DNA from: Emticicia sp031378715
GTDB lineage: Bacteria > Bacteroidota > Bacteroidia > Cytophagales > Spirosomataceae
Length of the DNA: 20,060 bases
Reading direction: 5' to 3'
Assembly (NCBI GenBank): GCA_031378715.1
Contig: JANNEN010000099.1
Coordinates: forward strand, 1-20,060
The stretch's first letter is position 1. Each line of letters starts with the position of its first letter. Both the position numbers and the translations under genes were made by a program. This document shows positions 7,860-15,787 of this stretch, in pieces. Below the pieces are notes generated by a model. That model ran no database searches, was not told the origin of the DNA, and saw only the letters and a program-made list of their open reading frames with translations.

Positions 7860-8407
7860 TGTTGGGTAATGATGGTAATTAAAATACTGGCCGTATTATC
7901 AAGCAAAATACTTTTACGTCCGATTTTGAAATCTAATCTATTGATGACAAAGGTACTCCTAAAAATGCCTTTTGTATTCATTTGCTCGAAAGTAAAAGGT
8001 ATTTTTATATTTTTAGTAATATTCTTAATTGTTAGACTAAAATAACCAAAATATTCATTTTTATTCGTATTTTTTTCAATTTTTGTTGAAGTCATCGCAA
8101 TTCTCGGAAATCTGTCAGTATCAAAATACTCACTATCACGTAAGATATCATCTCGTATTTTTAGTCCAGTATTGACACTTTGGGCATTAATACTGGCACT
8201 TATTGATGCCTTGGAAAGATCGTGGGGGTCAAAAACTATTGACCCAAAAAAGCCATCAAAAGAGCCATTGGCGGGTGCCCCCCAAGAGTGTTTTATTTCG
8301 AACGTAACACCCGCCGTAACTGATTGCCTTACTTGTGCCGAAACCTGACCGATAAAACATAAACAGCCTATTATTGGTATGCTATACTTTATGAGGTTTA
8401 GTTTCAT
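7856..8407 (-). CDS. YceI family periplasmic lipid/isoprenoid-binding protein
   Basis: A 183-residue secreted protein. Residues 1-24 form a signal peptide ending GQVSA, and the mature part is a YceI-type lipocalin-like barrel. The family core is plain: FDPHDLSKASISASINAQSV, then KIRDDILRDSEYFDTDRFPRI, ending in a strand rich in LTIKNITKNI. Structurally studied YceI proteins bind polyisoprenoid chains or amphiphiles in the barrel, so this one could carry a hydrophobic molecule across the periplasm. It starts 11 bases after the beta-barrel gene and overlaps the DinB-like gene by 4 bases. The ligand is not known from sequence. Confidence 0.92.
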   Translation of the reverse strand: MKLNLIKYSIPIIGCLCFIGQVSAQVRQSVTAGVTFEIKHSWGAPANGSFDGFFGSIVFDPHDLSKASISASINAQSVNTGLKIRDDILRDSEYFDTDRFPRIAMTSTKIEKNTNKNEYFGYFSLTIKNITKNIKIPFTFEQMNTKGIFRSTFVINRLDFKIGRKSILLDNTASILITIITQQ

Positions 8408-8418
8408 CTAACAGACAG

Positions 8419-9129
8419 TTAAAATTTATATGAAACCGCCAGCATTGGTAACAAATTCTTGGTACGAAACCTATCATTTTCAAAAGTCAGTTTCTTATCG
8501 GTGGTATATTCAATAAATTGAAAACTCAGCCCCGCTCGTAGCCCAATTTTATCATTAATCCAATAACGGGCGTAAAGTTCGGAGTTCAGACTTCCCAAAT
8601 CGTTATCGCTGACCAAAAGAAAGTTAAACGTCGTCGGCTTTGCCGATTGAGTGGTTTTATTAAGGCTCTTTGACGCTGACGAATAAAAAGTACCGCTTTG
8701 CTTACTACCAAAACTCAAACCAATGACATCAATGTTGAATCCAATTTCAAATTTCTTGCTGAAACTATATTGCAAATGAATAGGAATATTGATATAACCA
8801 ACACCAACTTTTCCGAACCGAAGCGTATCAAGATTGGCCACAATGGTTTCTTTGAATAGCACCTGTGGGCCTTTTTCACCCGAAGTGAGTATAGCGGGTG
8901 CCGTAATCAAATCTTTGTTGCTCCCGCCAAAGTAGGTAAGTCGGACACCCGTACCGATTTTGAATTTCCCTCGTTTGCCAAGTCCCCAATTATAATTATA
9001 CGAAAGTGCGGGCGAAAAGCCACCAATCGCCGCAACCGATAAGTCGGCGTAGCGTTGATTTTTGCTTTGGGCAAAGCATAACTGACTGATAGTCAATAAG
9101 ATAACTGACAGAAAAACATTTTTTTTCAT
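8419..9129 (-). CDS. Outer-membrane beta-barrel protein
   Basis: A 236-residue predicted outer-membrane protein. It has a signal peptide (MKKNVFLSVILL..., cleavage after about A20 in CFAQ), alternating hydrophobic/polar strands through the mature part (for example LSYNYNWGL, INIPIHLQYSF, ELYARYWI, LRAGLSFQFIEY) and the C-terminal aromatic SYKF end expected for barrel assembly. The size fits an 8-10-strand barrel. It lies between the DM13 lipoprotein (66 bases upstream) and YceI (11 bases downstream), suggesting an envelope partner. No specific named family beyond general beta-barrel is recognised. Confidence 0.8.
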   Translation of the reverse strand: MKKNVFLSVILLTISQLCFAQSKNQRYADLSVAAIGGFSPALSYNYNWGLGKRGKFKIGTGVRLTYFGGSNKDLITAPAILTSGEKGPQVLFKETIVANLDTLRFGKVGVGYINIPIHLQYSFSKKFEIGFNIDVIGLSFGSKQSGTFYSSASKSLNKTTQSAKPTTFNFLLVSDNDLGSLNSELYARYWINDKIGLRAGLSFQFIEYTTDKKLTFENDRFRTKNLLPMLAVSYKF

Positions 9130-9195
9130 GAGCCTAAAAGTATTTTCTAAGGAAAGATTGGAGCAGTTTGATGTAAAAATCGTGCCTGATCTCCC

Positions 9196-9660
9196 TTATT
9201 TCAGGGTTGCACTACCAAAAGCTCTCGAAAAAGACTTACACCATATCACGACAGTTAATTGTTTTTTCAGATCAACGCCATCAGGAATCGGGAGCGTGTA
9301 TGAGCCATTGATGTTTACTTTATCAGTAATCTGAATAAAATTTGTAATGGCGTTGTCTTCTGCCATATAGATTTTCAGATCGGGGCCATTATTGGTTTTG
9401 AAGTTTTCAAACACAAGCGTGCGAACTTTCTTGTCATCTTCATAAACCTTCACGTTTCCAGTGGTGGTATATGAACCCGACGATACGAACGTGCCTGACA
9501 AAAGGAGCTGGCCTTTTGGAGCAACTATTACTACTGGCGTAGTTGAAGGTGGTACAGTTGTGGTGGCTGAGTCAGGAATTTTAGTCGCAGTGACTTCTTC
9601 CTTTTGGCAAGAAACCATCGTTCCGATGATTAGTGCAGAAATACAAATGAGGGTTTTCAT
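9196..9660 (-). CDS. DM13-domain lipoprotein
   Basis: A 154-residue lipoprotein. The lipobox is GTMVSC with the lipidated Cys at 18, followed by a Thr/Pro-rich linker (about 25-48). The rest is a DM13 domain: SGTFVSSGSYTTTGNVKVYE, then LVFENFKTNNGPDLKIYM, GSYTLPIP, and VVIWCKSFSRAFGSATL. The single conserved Cys (C141) in the WCKSFS motif is the residue for which DM13 domains have been proposed to act in redox or electron transfer, a prediction for the family, not proven. It is the first gene after a strong -7 box and follows a Crp/Fnr regulator gene, heading the long minus-strand run. Confidence 0.88.
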   Translation of the reverse strand: MKTLICISALIIGTMVSCQKEEVTATKIPDSATTTVPPSTTPVVIVAPKGQLLLSGTFVSSGSYTTTGNVKVYEDDKKVRTLVFENFKTNNGPDLKIYMAEDNAITNFIQITDKVNINGSYTLPIPDGVDLKKQLTVVIWCKSFSRAFGSATLK

Positions 9661-9683
9661 AATTATATTTTGTTTTGTTGATA

Positions 9684-9691
9684 CAAATATA
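9684..9691 (-). promoter_or_regulatory. Putative -7 promoter box (TATATTTG) for the DM13-to-methyltransferase run
   Basis: Minus-strand TATATTTG is a perfect TAnnTTTG match 23 bases before the DM13 start. It probably drives the downstream tightly spaced genes. No clear -33 element is seen. Confidence 0.55.
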
Positions 9692-9746
9692 CAGAGGCAC
9701 TAAAAAAATAAATGTCGGCTGAATGACCAAAGTTTGAAATACTTTC

Positions 9747-9764
9747 GTAAAGCCTTGATTATCA
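9747..9764 (-). repeat. Dispersed intergenic motif TGATAATCARNGCYTTAY, copy 3
   Basis: On the minus strand TGATAATCAAGGCTTTAC, between the Crp-type gene stop and the DM13 promoter box. Confidence 0.5.
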
Positions 9765-9772
9765 ATTAGTTA

Positions 9773-10453
9773 CTACGCCAAAGCAGCCGAGTTTTTAATA
9801 ATAATTTCGTTGCGGGAATAATCCAAAACACCATTCTCTTTCAAATCATTGAGCAGCGAAGTAACCGTTTGACGGGTGCTACAAATTAGGCTGGCAATGT
9901 CTTGATGCGTAAGATAATTTTTAAGAATAATTTCATTGTTGCCGTTAGTGCCTTCTTTCATTGCCCAATCTTTCAAGAAACCAAGCAGCCTTGCTCGTAC
10001 ATCTTTGAAGACTAAATTAGCATAACGATTTTCGAGACGTTTGAGCCGAAAACCCAGCCATTTGGTGTAGCGAAGTGCCAACGCAGGATTTCGCTCAATG
10101 ACTTTTTCAAAGTCGTCCATTCGGAAACTGCAACAAGTTACGTAGTCCGACATCGCCACGGCGTACTCATTGAGGGTATCATCGGTTAGTGTAAACTGAC
10201 CAAATAAATCGCCTTCTTGCAAAATATCCTTCACGATTTCGTTACCTTTTTGGTCAATTTCTACGATTTTGATTGTGCCATGTTTGATGGTATAAACTCG
10301 GCTCGTTTCATCGTGGGAAAAATAGATAATTTCACCTTTTTTGGCCGTTTTAAAATTGCTGATTATACACATCTCTCGAAGTTCGTCCGAACTCAAAACG
10401 TTCATAAGTTTGTGGTTGTGCAAATGCCAATACTTGGTTTCGAGATTCATCAT
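9773..10453 (-). CDS. Crp/Fnr family transcriptional regulator
   Basis: A 226-residue regulator with an N-terminal cyclic-nucleotide-binding-type beta roll (about 20-120, including the GDLFGQ turn at 81-86), a dimerisation helix (RLKRLENRYANLVFKDVRARL, about 136-156) and a C-terminal winged helix-turn-helix (LTHQDIASLICSTRQTVTSL, 181-200). The spaced Cys set of Fnr-type iron-sulphur sensors is absent, and the cAMP-contacting R-S-A motif of E. coli Crp is replaced by N-E-Y-A, so neither oxygen sensing through a cluster nor canonical cAMP binding is supported. Two adjacent ATG codons (10453, 10450) are possible starts. The next gene begins 112 bases downstream behind its own -7 box; control of that run by this regulator is plausible but inferred from position. 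Confidence 0.92.
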   Translation of the reverse strand: MMNLETKYWHLHNHKLMNVLSSDELREMCIISNFKTAKKGEIIYFSHDETSRVYTIKHGTIKIVEIDQKGNEIVKDILQEGDLFGQFTLTDDTLNEYAVAMSDYVTCCSFRMDDFEKVIERNPALALRYTKWLGFRLKRLENRYANLVFKDVRARLLGFLKDWAMKEGTNGNNEIILKNYLTHQDIASLICSTRQTVTSLLNDLKENGVLDYSRNEIIIKNSAALA

Positions 10454-10489
10454 TTATTTGGAGGCTTAGATTCGTATGAGGCATTTACG

Positions 10490-10541
10490 AAAAAAAACTC
10501 AAAAGGGTTGCTACTGCTATTTTCGATAGCACAATTTTGAG
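10490..10541 (-). terminator. Nested-hairpin intrinsic terminator after menC
   Basis: On the minus strand an outer stem CTCAAAA/TTTTGAG (10535-10541 with 10498-10504) encloses an inner stem TGCTAT/ATAGCA (10515-10520 with 10526-10531), and the outer stem is followed by a run of eight T (plus-strand A 10490-10497). It lies about 25 bases after the menC stop and separates menC from the Crp-type gene. Confidence 0.6.
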
Positions 10542-10566
10542 GATAACCATTCTTCGGGTGGAATTA

Positions 10567-11652
10567 CTAATCGAAAAGATTCAAATCCCAAGTTTGGGGA
10601 GATTCATAATGTAGCTTTCCTGCATTTACATTGAGCGGGCTTGTAATATTATTGTGGTATAATGCCCCCGTACCGAGGCCTTGCGGGAGGGTATTTTTGT
10701 ATTCGACAGCAAATTGTGCAATGGCATTGAGGCCAATATTTGATTCGAGAGCTGAGGTGAGCCACCAGCCGATTTGCAGGCGTGAGGCAATCTCAATCCA
10801 CTCACGGCAGTGTTGCAAGCCACCGAGCAAAGTCGGTTTTAAAATGATAAACTGAGGCTTAATTTTTTTAAGCATTTGCATCTTCTGCACGTAGTCGGTA
10901 ATACCGATTAGTTCTTCGTCGAGGGCAATAGGTATGGGGCTGCTTTGGCACAGTTGCATCATTGCATCGGTTTGCTTTTTCTTGATGGGTTGCTCAATGC
11001 TATGTATCTGATAATGAGCGAGTTGTGAGAGTTTTTCGGGAGCTTCTTCGGGTAAAAATGCCCCATTGGCATCGACCCGAAGCGTGATTTTTTCGGGCGA
11101 GAAACGTTCTCTGATTGAAGCCAAAATACTCAATTCTTCATCGAAATTTATTGCTCCGATTTTTATTTTGATGGTATCAAAACCCGCCGAAATTTTCTCC
11201 TCGACTTGCTCCATCATAAAAGCCTTACTTCCCATCCAAACCAAGCCATTGATATTGATTGCCTTTTCAGATTTTGCAAAATTATTGTCAAAAATCACCC
11301 TTTTTCCGCCATTCATGTAATCAAGAAGGGCGGTTTCAAAACCAAATTTAATTGACGGAAGGCGATCGTCGATTAATTGAGATAAAATAATGTTGATATT
11401 CCACTCGAAAACCTCTAAATCTAAGCCATTGAAAGTATCGCAAGCACCTTGCAGAATGTCTTGATAGTTAGGAAAATCGTCGATACTCAGCCCTTTCAAG
11501 GGTGCGGCTTCTCCCAGTCCGAAAATCGAAGGGTTTTCGGAATCATATATTTTCAAGAAAAACGTATCTTTTTCGGTATAAACACCACGGGAAGTTCCAG
11601 CTTCAAACTTGAACTTCAATATGTGTTTATACATTTTTACTTTCAGACCCAT
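10567..11652 (-). CDS. menC: o-Succinylbenzoate synthase (MenC), enolase superfamily
   Basis: Dehydrates SHCHC to o-succinylbenzoate in menaquinone biosynthesis. The 361-residue protein shows the enolase-superfamily layout: N-terminal capping domain with GLGEAAPLKGLS (45-56), then a barrel with the KxK acid/base pair (K162, K164 in IKIKIG), metal ligands D194 (RVDANG), E220 (IEQP) and D245 (ALDEE), and the second catalytic lysine K272 (LKPTLLGG). The WWLTSALESNIG and PQGLGTGALY stretches match the Bacteroidota MenC type. An internal ATG at 11634 (MYKHILKFKF) is an equally reasonable start. A dipeptide epimerase is the main alternative, but the active-site context favours MenC. It stands alone here, without other men genes. 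Confidence 0.85.
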   Translation of the reverse strand: MGLKVKMYKHILKFKFEAGTSRGVYTEKDTFFLKIYDSENPSIFGLGEAAPLKGLSIDDFPNYQDILQGACDTFNGLDLEVFEWNINIILSQLIDDRLPSIKFGFETALLDYMNGGKRVIFDNNFAKSEKAININGLVWMGSKAFMMEQVEEKISAGFDTIKIKIGAINFDEELSILASIRERFSPEKITLRVDANGAFLPEEAPEKLSQLAHYQIHSIEQPIKKKQTDAMMQLCQSSPIPIALDEELIGITDYVQKMQMLKKIKPQFIILKPTLLGGLQHCREWIEIASRLQIGWWLTSALESNIGLNAIAQFAVEYKNTLPQGLGTGALYHNNITSPLNVNAGKLHYESPQTWDLNLFD

Positions 11653-11672
11653 TGAAAAATACTTAATTTTGG

Positions 11673-11680
11673 CAAAAATA
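11673..11680 (-). promoter_or_regulatory. Putative -7 box (TATTTTTG) for menC
   Basis: Minus-strand TATTTTTG matches TAnnTTTG 20 bases before the menC ATG at 11652. A TTTG lies 22 bases further upstream (11703-11706), slightly beyond the usual -33 spacing. Confidence 0.45.
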
Positions 11681-11752
11681 CAGAAACTTTTGTCTTTTAT
11701 GCCAAAGTTCGACCTATTTCTCTAATTTTTGATAATTTCTCAATTTATATTA

Positions 11753-12862
11753 ATGAAGATAATCCTAAAAGTTTTCGTGAAACTTGTTTTGAATTTTCTA
11801 TTTCTCGTTGCTTTGTCCCCAATTGGTCTTTTAGTCTATGTTTCAATCTACATAAGAAATTGGTTGTATGACAAACAAATATTAAAATCGGTAAAGCCCG
11901 AGGTGTTTACGATTAGTGTTGGCAATCTCAATTTTGGTGGTACTGGCAAAACCCCTCACGTAGAATATTTGGTGCGTTTGCTTGCCAATAAATACAAAAC
12001 GACGATTTTGAGTCGGGGTTATATGCGAGGAACAAAAGGGTTTATCTTGGCTGATGACAAAGCAACCGCCTACACCATTGGCGATGAACCAATGCAGTAC
12101 TATTTGAAATTTAAAGATAAAGTTAATGTTGCTGTCAATAGAAATAGAGTGGACGGCGTAAACAAAATTCAGTCACAAATTACTGATAATCAATTAGTTG
12201 TATTAGACGACGCTTTTCAGCACCGACCAATTGCTCCACACCTAAATTTACTACTTTGTGACTATAATCAACCTTTCTTTGAAGATAATACTACTCCTTT
12301 TGGTAGCTTGCGAGATTTGCGGCAAAGTGCCAAACGTGCCGATGCCGTCATTGTTACAAAATGCCCAAACGATATTTCTTTTGAAGAATACAAAATAATA
12401 ATGACTGGAATCAGCCAATATACGCTTCCTGATACGCCCGTATTTTTTTCAATAATCAAATACAAATCGGTAGTTGGGTATTCGAGTAAAAGTATTTTTA
12501 AAGCAAATAAAGCAACCGACATCATCACGGCCATTGCGAACCCCGAGCTATTTATCTATCATTTGTATGAACAAGCCATTAATGTCAATTTTGTGCGGGA
12601 TTACCCCGACCATTATTCTTTTTCGAGAAAGGACATCGACAAAGCCATCGAAGCAACGGAAAATTTCAGGAAAGTTCCGCAAATAATCTCGACCGAGAAA
12701 GATATGGTAAAAATCAAACCCTTACTAAACGATGACGAGCTAAAACGCTTTTTTTATCTACCAATCGAAATCGAAATGAAAGACAAGAAAAGTTTTGATG
12801 CGTTTGTTTTGGGAAAAATAAAAGGGTACAGGACAAGTGTATCCCATACCCCAAAACTATGA
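11753..12862 (+). CDS. lpxK: Tetraacyldisaccharide 4'-kinase (lipid A biosynthesis)
   Basis: Phosphorylates the 4' position of the lipid A disaccharide at the inner membrane. The 369-residue protein begins with a membrane anchor (about 11-32, LVLNFLFLVALSPIGLLVYV), then the family motif RNWLYD and the Walker A loop in SVGNLNFGGTGKTPHVEYL (about 55-73). LSRGYMRGTKG, GDEPMQ, LDDAFQHR (the Walker B-like DDAFQH) and FGSLRDL follow, all standard LpxK signatures. The ATG at 11753 is chosen; the frame extends 8 codons to a TTG at 11729, which is less likely. It is divergent from menC across about 100 bases and convergent with the nuclease gene, the two stops being 14 bases apart. Confidence 0.95.
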   Translation: MKIILKVFVKLVLNFLFLVALSPIGLLVYVSIYIRNWLYDKQILKSVKPEVFTISVGNLNFGGTGKTPHVEYLVRLLANKYKTTILSRGYMRGTKGFILADDKATAYTIGDEPMQYYLKFKDKVNVAVNRNRVDGVNKIQSQITDNQLVVLDDAFQHRPIAPHLNLLLCDYNQPFFEDNTTPFGSLRDLRQSAKRADAVIVTKCPNDISFEEYKIIMTGISQYTLPDTPVFFSIIKYKSVVGYSSKSIFKANKATDIITAIANPELFIYHLYEQAINVNFVRDYPDHYSFSRKDIDKAIEATENFRKVPQIISTEKDMVKIKPLLNDDELKRFFYLPIEIEMKDKKSFDAFVLGKIKGYRTSVSHTPKL

Positions 12863-12886
12863 AAGAGCCTATTTTTTTACTCTTTC
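12861..12886. terminator. Possible shared hairpin between convergent lpxK and nuclease genes
   Basis: GAAAGAG (12861-12867) pairs with CTCTTTC (12880-12886) across a 12-base loop containing seven T. The arms overlap the stop regions of both genes. There is no T tract right after the stem, so termination is only possible, not clear. Confidence 0.3.
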
Positions 12887-15678
12887 ACAATCTTAAATAC
12901 CTTAGTACGCTGCTGTTTATCGGCAATTTTGAGGAAATAAACTCCCGCCGACCGCTTTGATAAATCTTGGTTTAGCATCGTTTTCATTGCCTCCCAAGTG
13001 CCGTTTCCTTCAAAAATCAAATGCCCTTGTGGGTTTGAAAGCGTAATTTGTAAGGCTTGCTTACTTAGATTTTCGTCCAAACTCAGTTCGATTTCGCCCA
13101 AAGTGGGATTCGGAAAAACCTTAGCTTCTAAGCCTATTTTTTGCTCGGTGGCAGTGGGCGGAGCGAAAAATTGAAATCGGGCGGTAACAGGAATGTGGTC
13201 AGAGGTGGTGTTTGAATAGTTTTTTATGAATGCAAATGGCAAACCTACATTTGCCGAACTCGGTACATAGTTGGCTTTCAGTTCGTTTGATGAAATAATG
13301 TGGTCAATCATGTTTTCAAACGAAATGTACGAACGATAACCCTCATCGCTCAAAACCTTCGTTATTGGTTGCCAACGCTCGGTGTCATCGACGTATTTTT
13401 TGTAGCTCGATTCTTTGGTTGATACGATGGTAGAAACCGTTTCGTCCAAATCATCATTAAAATCGCCCGCTACGATGATACTTTCTTTCGGAAACTGGGC
13501 ATCAAGGCTATCTTTCAGCACTTCTACATCGTATTTTCGTTGGCGATACTGCAATTCTCGCTCGGCTTCCGTTCCCGTGGTGCCGCCCGTGTTGGCTCGT
13601 GCGTGTACGCCCACAATGTGCAAACGCTGCTTTACGCCCGCCACCGTGACATCGGCAACCATCAAAAACGGCAAACGTCCACTTGCCCAAAAACGTGCTG
13701 GGTCAGATGGATAATTGGGTAAATTCGTTGCCCCAGTGAGCAATGGGCGAGTCGAAATATTTTTTACTACATCGGTTCGATAAACAAAACAAACCCTTTG
13801 GGCATCGTCCGCTACACCACCGCCCGAAATTGCCGATGAACAAACGCCTTCGTAACCTGTCATTTTGGCAACCAAATTCTTAAACGCCGTTTGATTTGAA
13901 ACCTCTTCCAGTACGTACAAATCGGCTTTTAGCGAATCCAAAACTTGCTTTACGTTGGCGGCTTGCAGGGCTTCGTCGGTTGGGCCATTGCCCGTGCTAC
14001 CAAACCACTCAATGTTCCACTCGGCTACGTCGAAAGTTCGGTCGAGCGGCAAAGTAGAAACACTGCCCGCTTTTCCGTTGCCTGGAATATCGGCCTGCGA
14101 GCGTGGATAAATTTGAAAACCATCATTGAAACGCCCCACAACGCCCGAAATCGTAAAATTTGCCTGTGGTTTGGTGCGTCCATCAATATCTGTTCCTTCC
14201 CAAATCCTTACGGTTGTGGTAGCGGTGCCTTCGTTGAGCGTGTAGTTGGTATTTGGCAGAAAAACGAATTTTTTATCTGTAAAGCTCACATCTTTCACCG
14301 AAACAAAATTGCCTTCATTGGCCGATAGTTGGGCGAGATTAATTGTTTTTGGTGAAAAAACTTTAATAGTTGTACCGATTTTGGTAAACTCCGAACTTTG
14401 AATAAAAAGTTGCTTGCTGATGCTGGATAATTTCCCAAAAACCTGCACCGAATCACCCAAAGCTATTGCCGTCGAAACTCCCCCAATCGGGATACCGCCC
14501 GTGGCATCTTGAATATAGATCAAGCCGTTGATTTCACCCGTAGAAATTACCCGTCCCGCAATTTTCAGCGAAGTTTGTTCGGGTAAAGTTTTGGCTTTTC
14601 CGATTGTCTGAATCTCATTGGCAGGCGGACTTATCAGCACATCAATCATTACTTTCGGGTTGCTCGAAATTGCCGTTTTGTCTAAACTAAATCCAATATT
14701 TGAAGCAATACTATTCTTTTGTGCTTTGGCAATACGTAGATAAACTTTGCCATTGTCGATGATTCCATTTTGCGAAATAGTATAAGTTATTGTGCCAATG
14801 CCTATGCTCGAAAAATCCTTTTTAGTTGAAAACTCCAAACCTTCACCCGTAATTTCAAAGAGTTTTCCTGTAAGATTTCCTGCCGAAAAAAGTAGCGAAT
14901 CAATACTCTGTTCGCCCGAAATTTGCTTCGGGAATTTACTCACAATCACACTCGGCGAATCGTTTTTGACAAACAACTCCTCCCATTTCGTAGCAATTAC
15001 GATACCATCAACTCGCACCGATGCGGCATTAGCCGCAGTACCCTGACGAAGCACAACCGTGCCAATATCGCTGTCAGTATCGCCCTCAGCCAAGGGAGTA
15101 GTCGATGTTGGGGTAGTAGGTTCTTTGTCCGTTATCGTAGGATTTACGTACAGCACTACCTCATCATCAGTTGCACTGCCGCTTTTTAGCGTATATTTTA
15201 TTACACACAAATACGTTTTATTCAACTCATAAACCGTGGCGGCATAAACGGGCGTATTGCTCGCTTTCGTAACACCTATCTGAAAACCCGCACCGCTTTT
15301 TTTGGCAAAAACTTTTCCACGAAAAATCGAACCCAATGTTGTTGGCCCGAGATGAAAAAAATAATCTCCCGCATCTTGTGCGGCTGATACGTTCAGTAAA
15401 AATGACGCATAAACTGCCCCATCTTTCACGGCGGGAAAATTGCGGTTAATGTCTTCGCCCGAAGTTATCAAAGCTGCCGAGCCACCCGTGTTGGTCAAGC
15501 CAGCATAAGTCAGTCCGTCGGCAACTTTAATGGCATTTGTACCACCGCCGCTGTGGGCAGTCCAGCCATTAGCAGTGAGCGATGAAGCAGCGGCATATTT
15601 AAAATCTTCGTTGAGTAATTGTGCAAATAAAGCAGACGAAATCAGCACAAGAAAAATAGAAAGTAAAGTTTTTAGCAT
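12877..15678 (-). CDS. Secreted endonuclease/exonuclease/phosphatase-fold protein with T9SS type A sorting domain
   Basis: A 933-residue exported protein, probably an extracellular nuclease or phosphodiesterase. In order: signal peptide (1-19, ...ALFAQ); an N-terminal region with a DFKYAA...GWTAHSG start, possibly lectin/LamG-like (about 20-235); a beta-sandwich region (about 240-345); an OB-fold-like segment (about 365-535, containing IYIQDATGGIPI and VFGKLSS); an EEP domain (about 550-835) starting FDVAEWNIEWFG, with VLEEVSN, AGDFNDD (about 737) and the terminal SDHIPV (about 826); and a type A sorting domain (about 855-933) starting FPNPTLGEIELS and ending in GVYFLKI...KVFKIVKE. The EEP metal and catalytic residues (N, E, D-N, D-H) appear present. 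Substrate is unknown; extracellular DNA is a reasonable guess. Confidence 0.88.
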   Translation of the reverse strand: MLKTLLSIFLVLISSALFAQLLNEDFKYAAASSLTANGWTAHSGGGTNAIKVADGLTYAGLTNTGGSAALITSGEDINRNFPAVKDGAVYASFLLNVSAAQDAGDYFFHLGPTTLGSIFRGKVFAKKSGAGFQIGVTKASNTPVYAATVYELNKTYLCVIKYTLKSGSATDDEVVLYVNPTITDKEPTTPTSTTPLAEGDTDSDIGTVVLRQGTAANAASVRVDGIVIATKWEELFVKNDSPSVIVSKFPKQISGEQSIDSLLFSAGNLTGKLFEITGEGLEFSTKKDFSSIGIGTITYTISQNGIIDNGKVYLRIAKAQKNSIASNIGFSLDKTAISSNPKVMIDVLISPPANEIQTIGKAKTLPEQTSLKIAGRVISTGEINGLIYIQDATGGIPIGGVSTAIALGDSVQVFGKLSSISKQLFIQSSEFTKIGTTIKVFSPKTINLAQLSANEGNFVSVKDVSFTDKKFVFLPNTNYTLNEGTATTTVRIWEGTDIDGRTKPQANFTISGVVGRFNDGFQIYPRSQADIPGNGKAGSVSTLPLDRTFDVAEWNIEWFGSTGNGPTDEALQAANVKQVLDSLKADLYVLEEVSNQTAFKNLVAKMTGYEGVCSSAISGGGVADDAQRVCFVYRTDVVKNISTRPLLTGATNLPNYPSDPARFWASGRLPFLMVADVTVAGVKQRLHIVGVHARANTGGTTGTEAERELQYRQRKYDVEVLKDSLDAQFPKESIIVAGDFNDDLDETVSTIVSTKESSYKKYVDDTERWQPITKVLSDEGYRSYISFENMIDHIISSNELKANYVPSSANVGLPFAFIKNYSNTTSDHIPVTARFQFFAPPTATEQKIGLEAKVFPNPTLGEIELSLDENLSKQALQITLSNPQGHLIFEGNGTWEAMKTMLNQDLSKRSAGVYFLKIADKQQRTKVFKIVKE

Positions 15679-15697
15679 CGTTTTTGAAGTTTTTTTA

Positions 15698-15705
15698 CAA
15701 AGATA
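15698..15705 (-). promoter_or_regulatory. Putative -7 box (TATCTTTG) for the secreted EEP protein
   Basis: Minus-strand TATCTTTG matches TAnnTTTG and lies 19 bases before the ATG at 15678. Confidence 0.5.
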
Positions 15706-15787
15706 GTAAGATTTAAAAGATTTGTGTTTTTTTAGGTGCTGTTTACTGTTTTATCCTGAGCACTGATGCAACGCAAGGTTAAAGACG

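Noticed and set aside
9750..9766. TTGAT-A-ATCAA as an Fnr box for the neighbouring Crp/Fnr-type regulator
   Set aside because: Fnr/Crp sites have TTGAT and ATCAA separated by four bases; here the spacer is one base, so it is better treated as part of the dispersed motif.
11729..11752. Upstream TTG start for lpxK, eight codons before the chosen ATG
   Set aside because: The ATG at 11753 precedes the membrane anchor in the usual family position; the extra residues add nothing recognisable.
13415..14328. Plus-strand open frames within the nuclease gene
   Set aside because: They are antisense shadows of a well-supported gene with domain motifs throughout, and they show no protein features.
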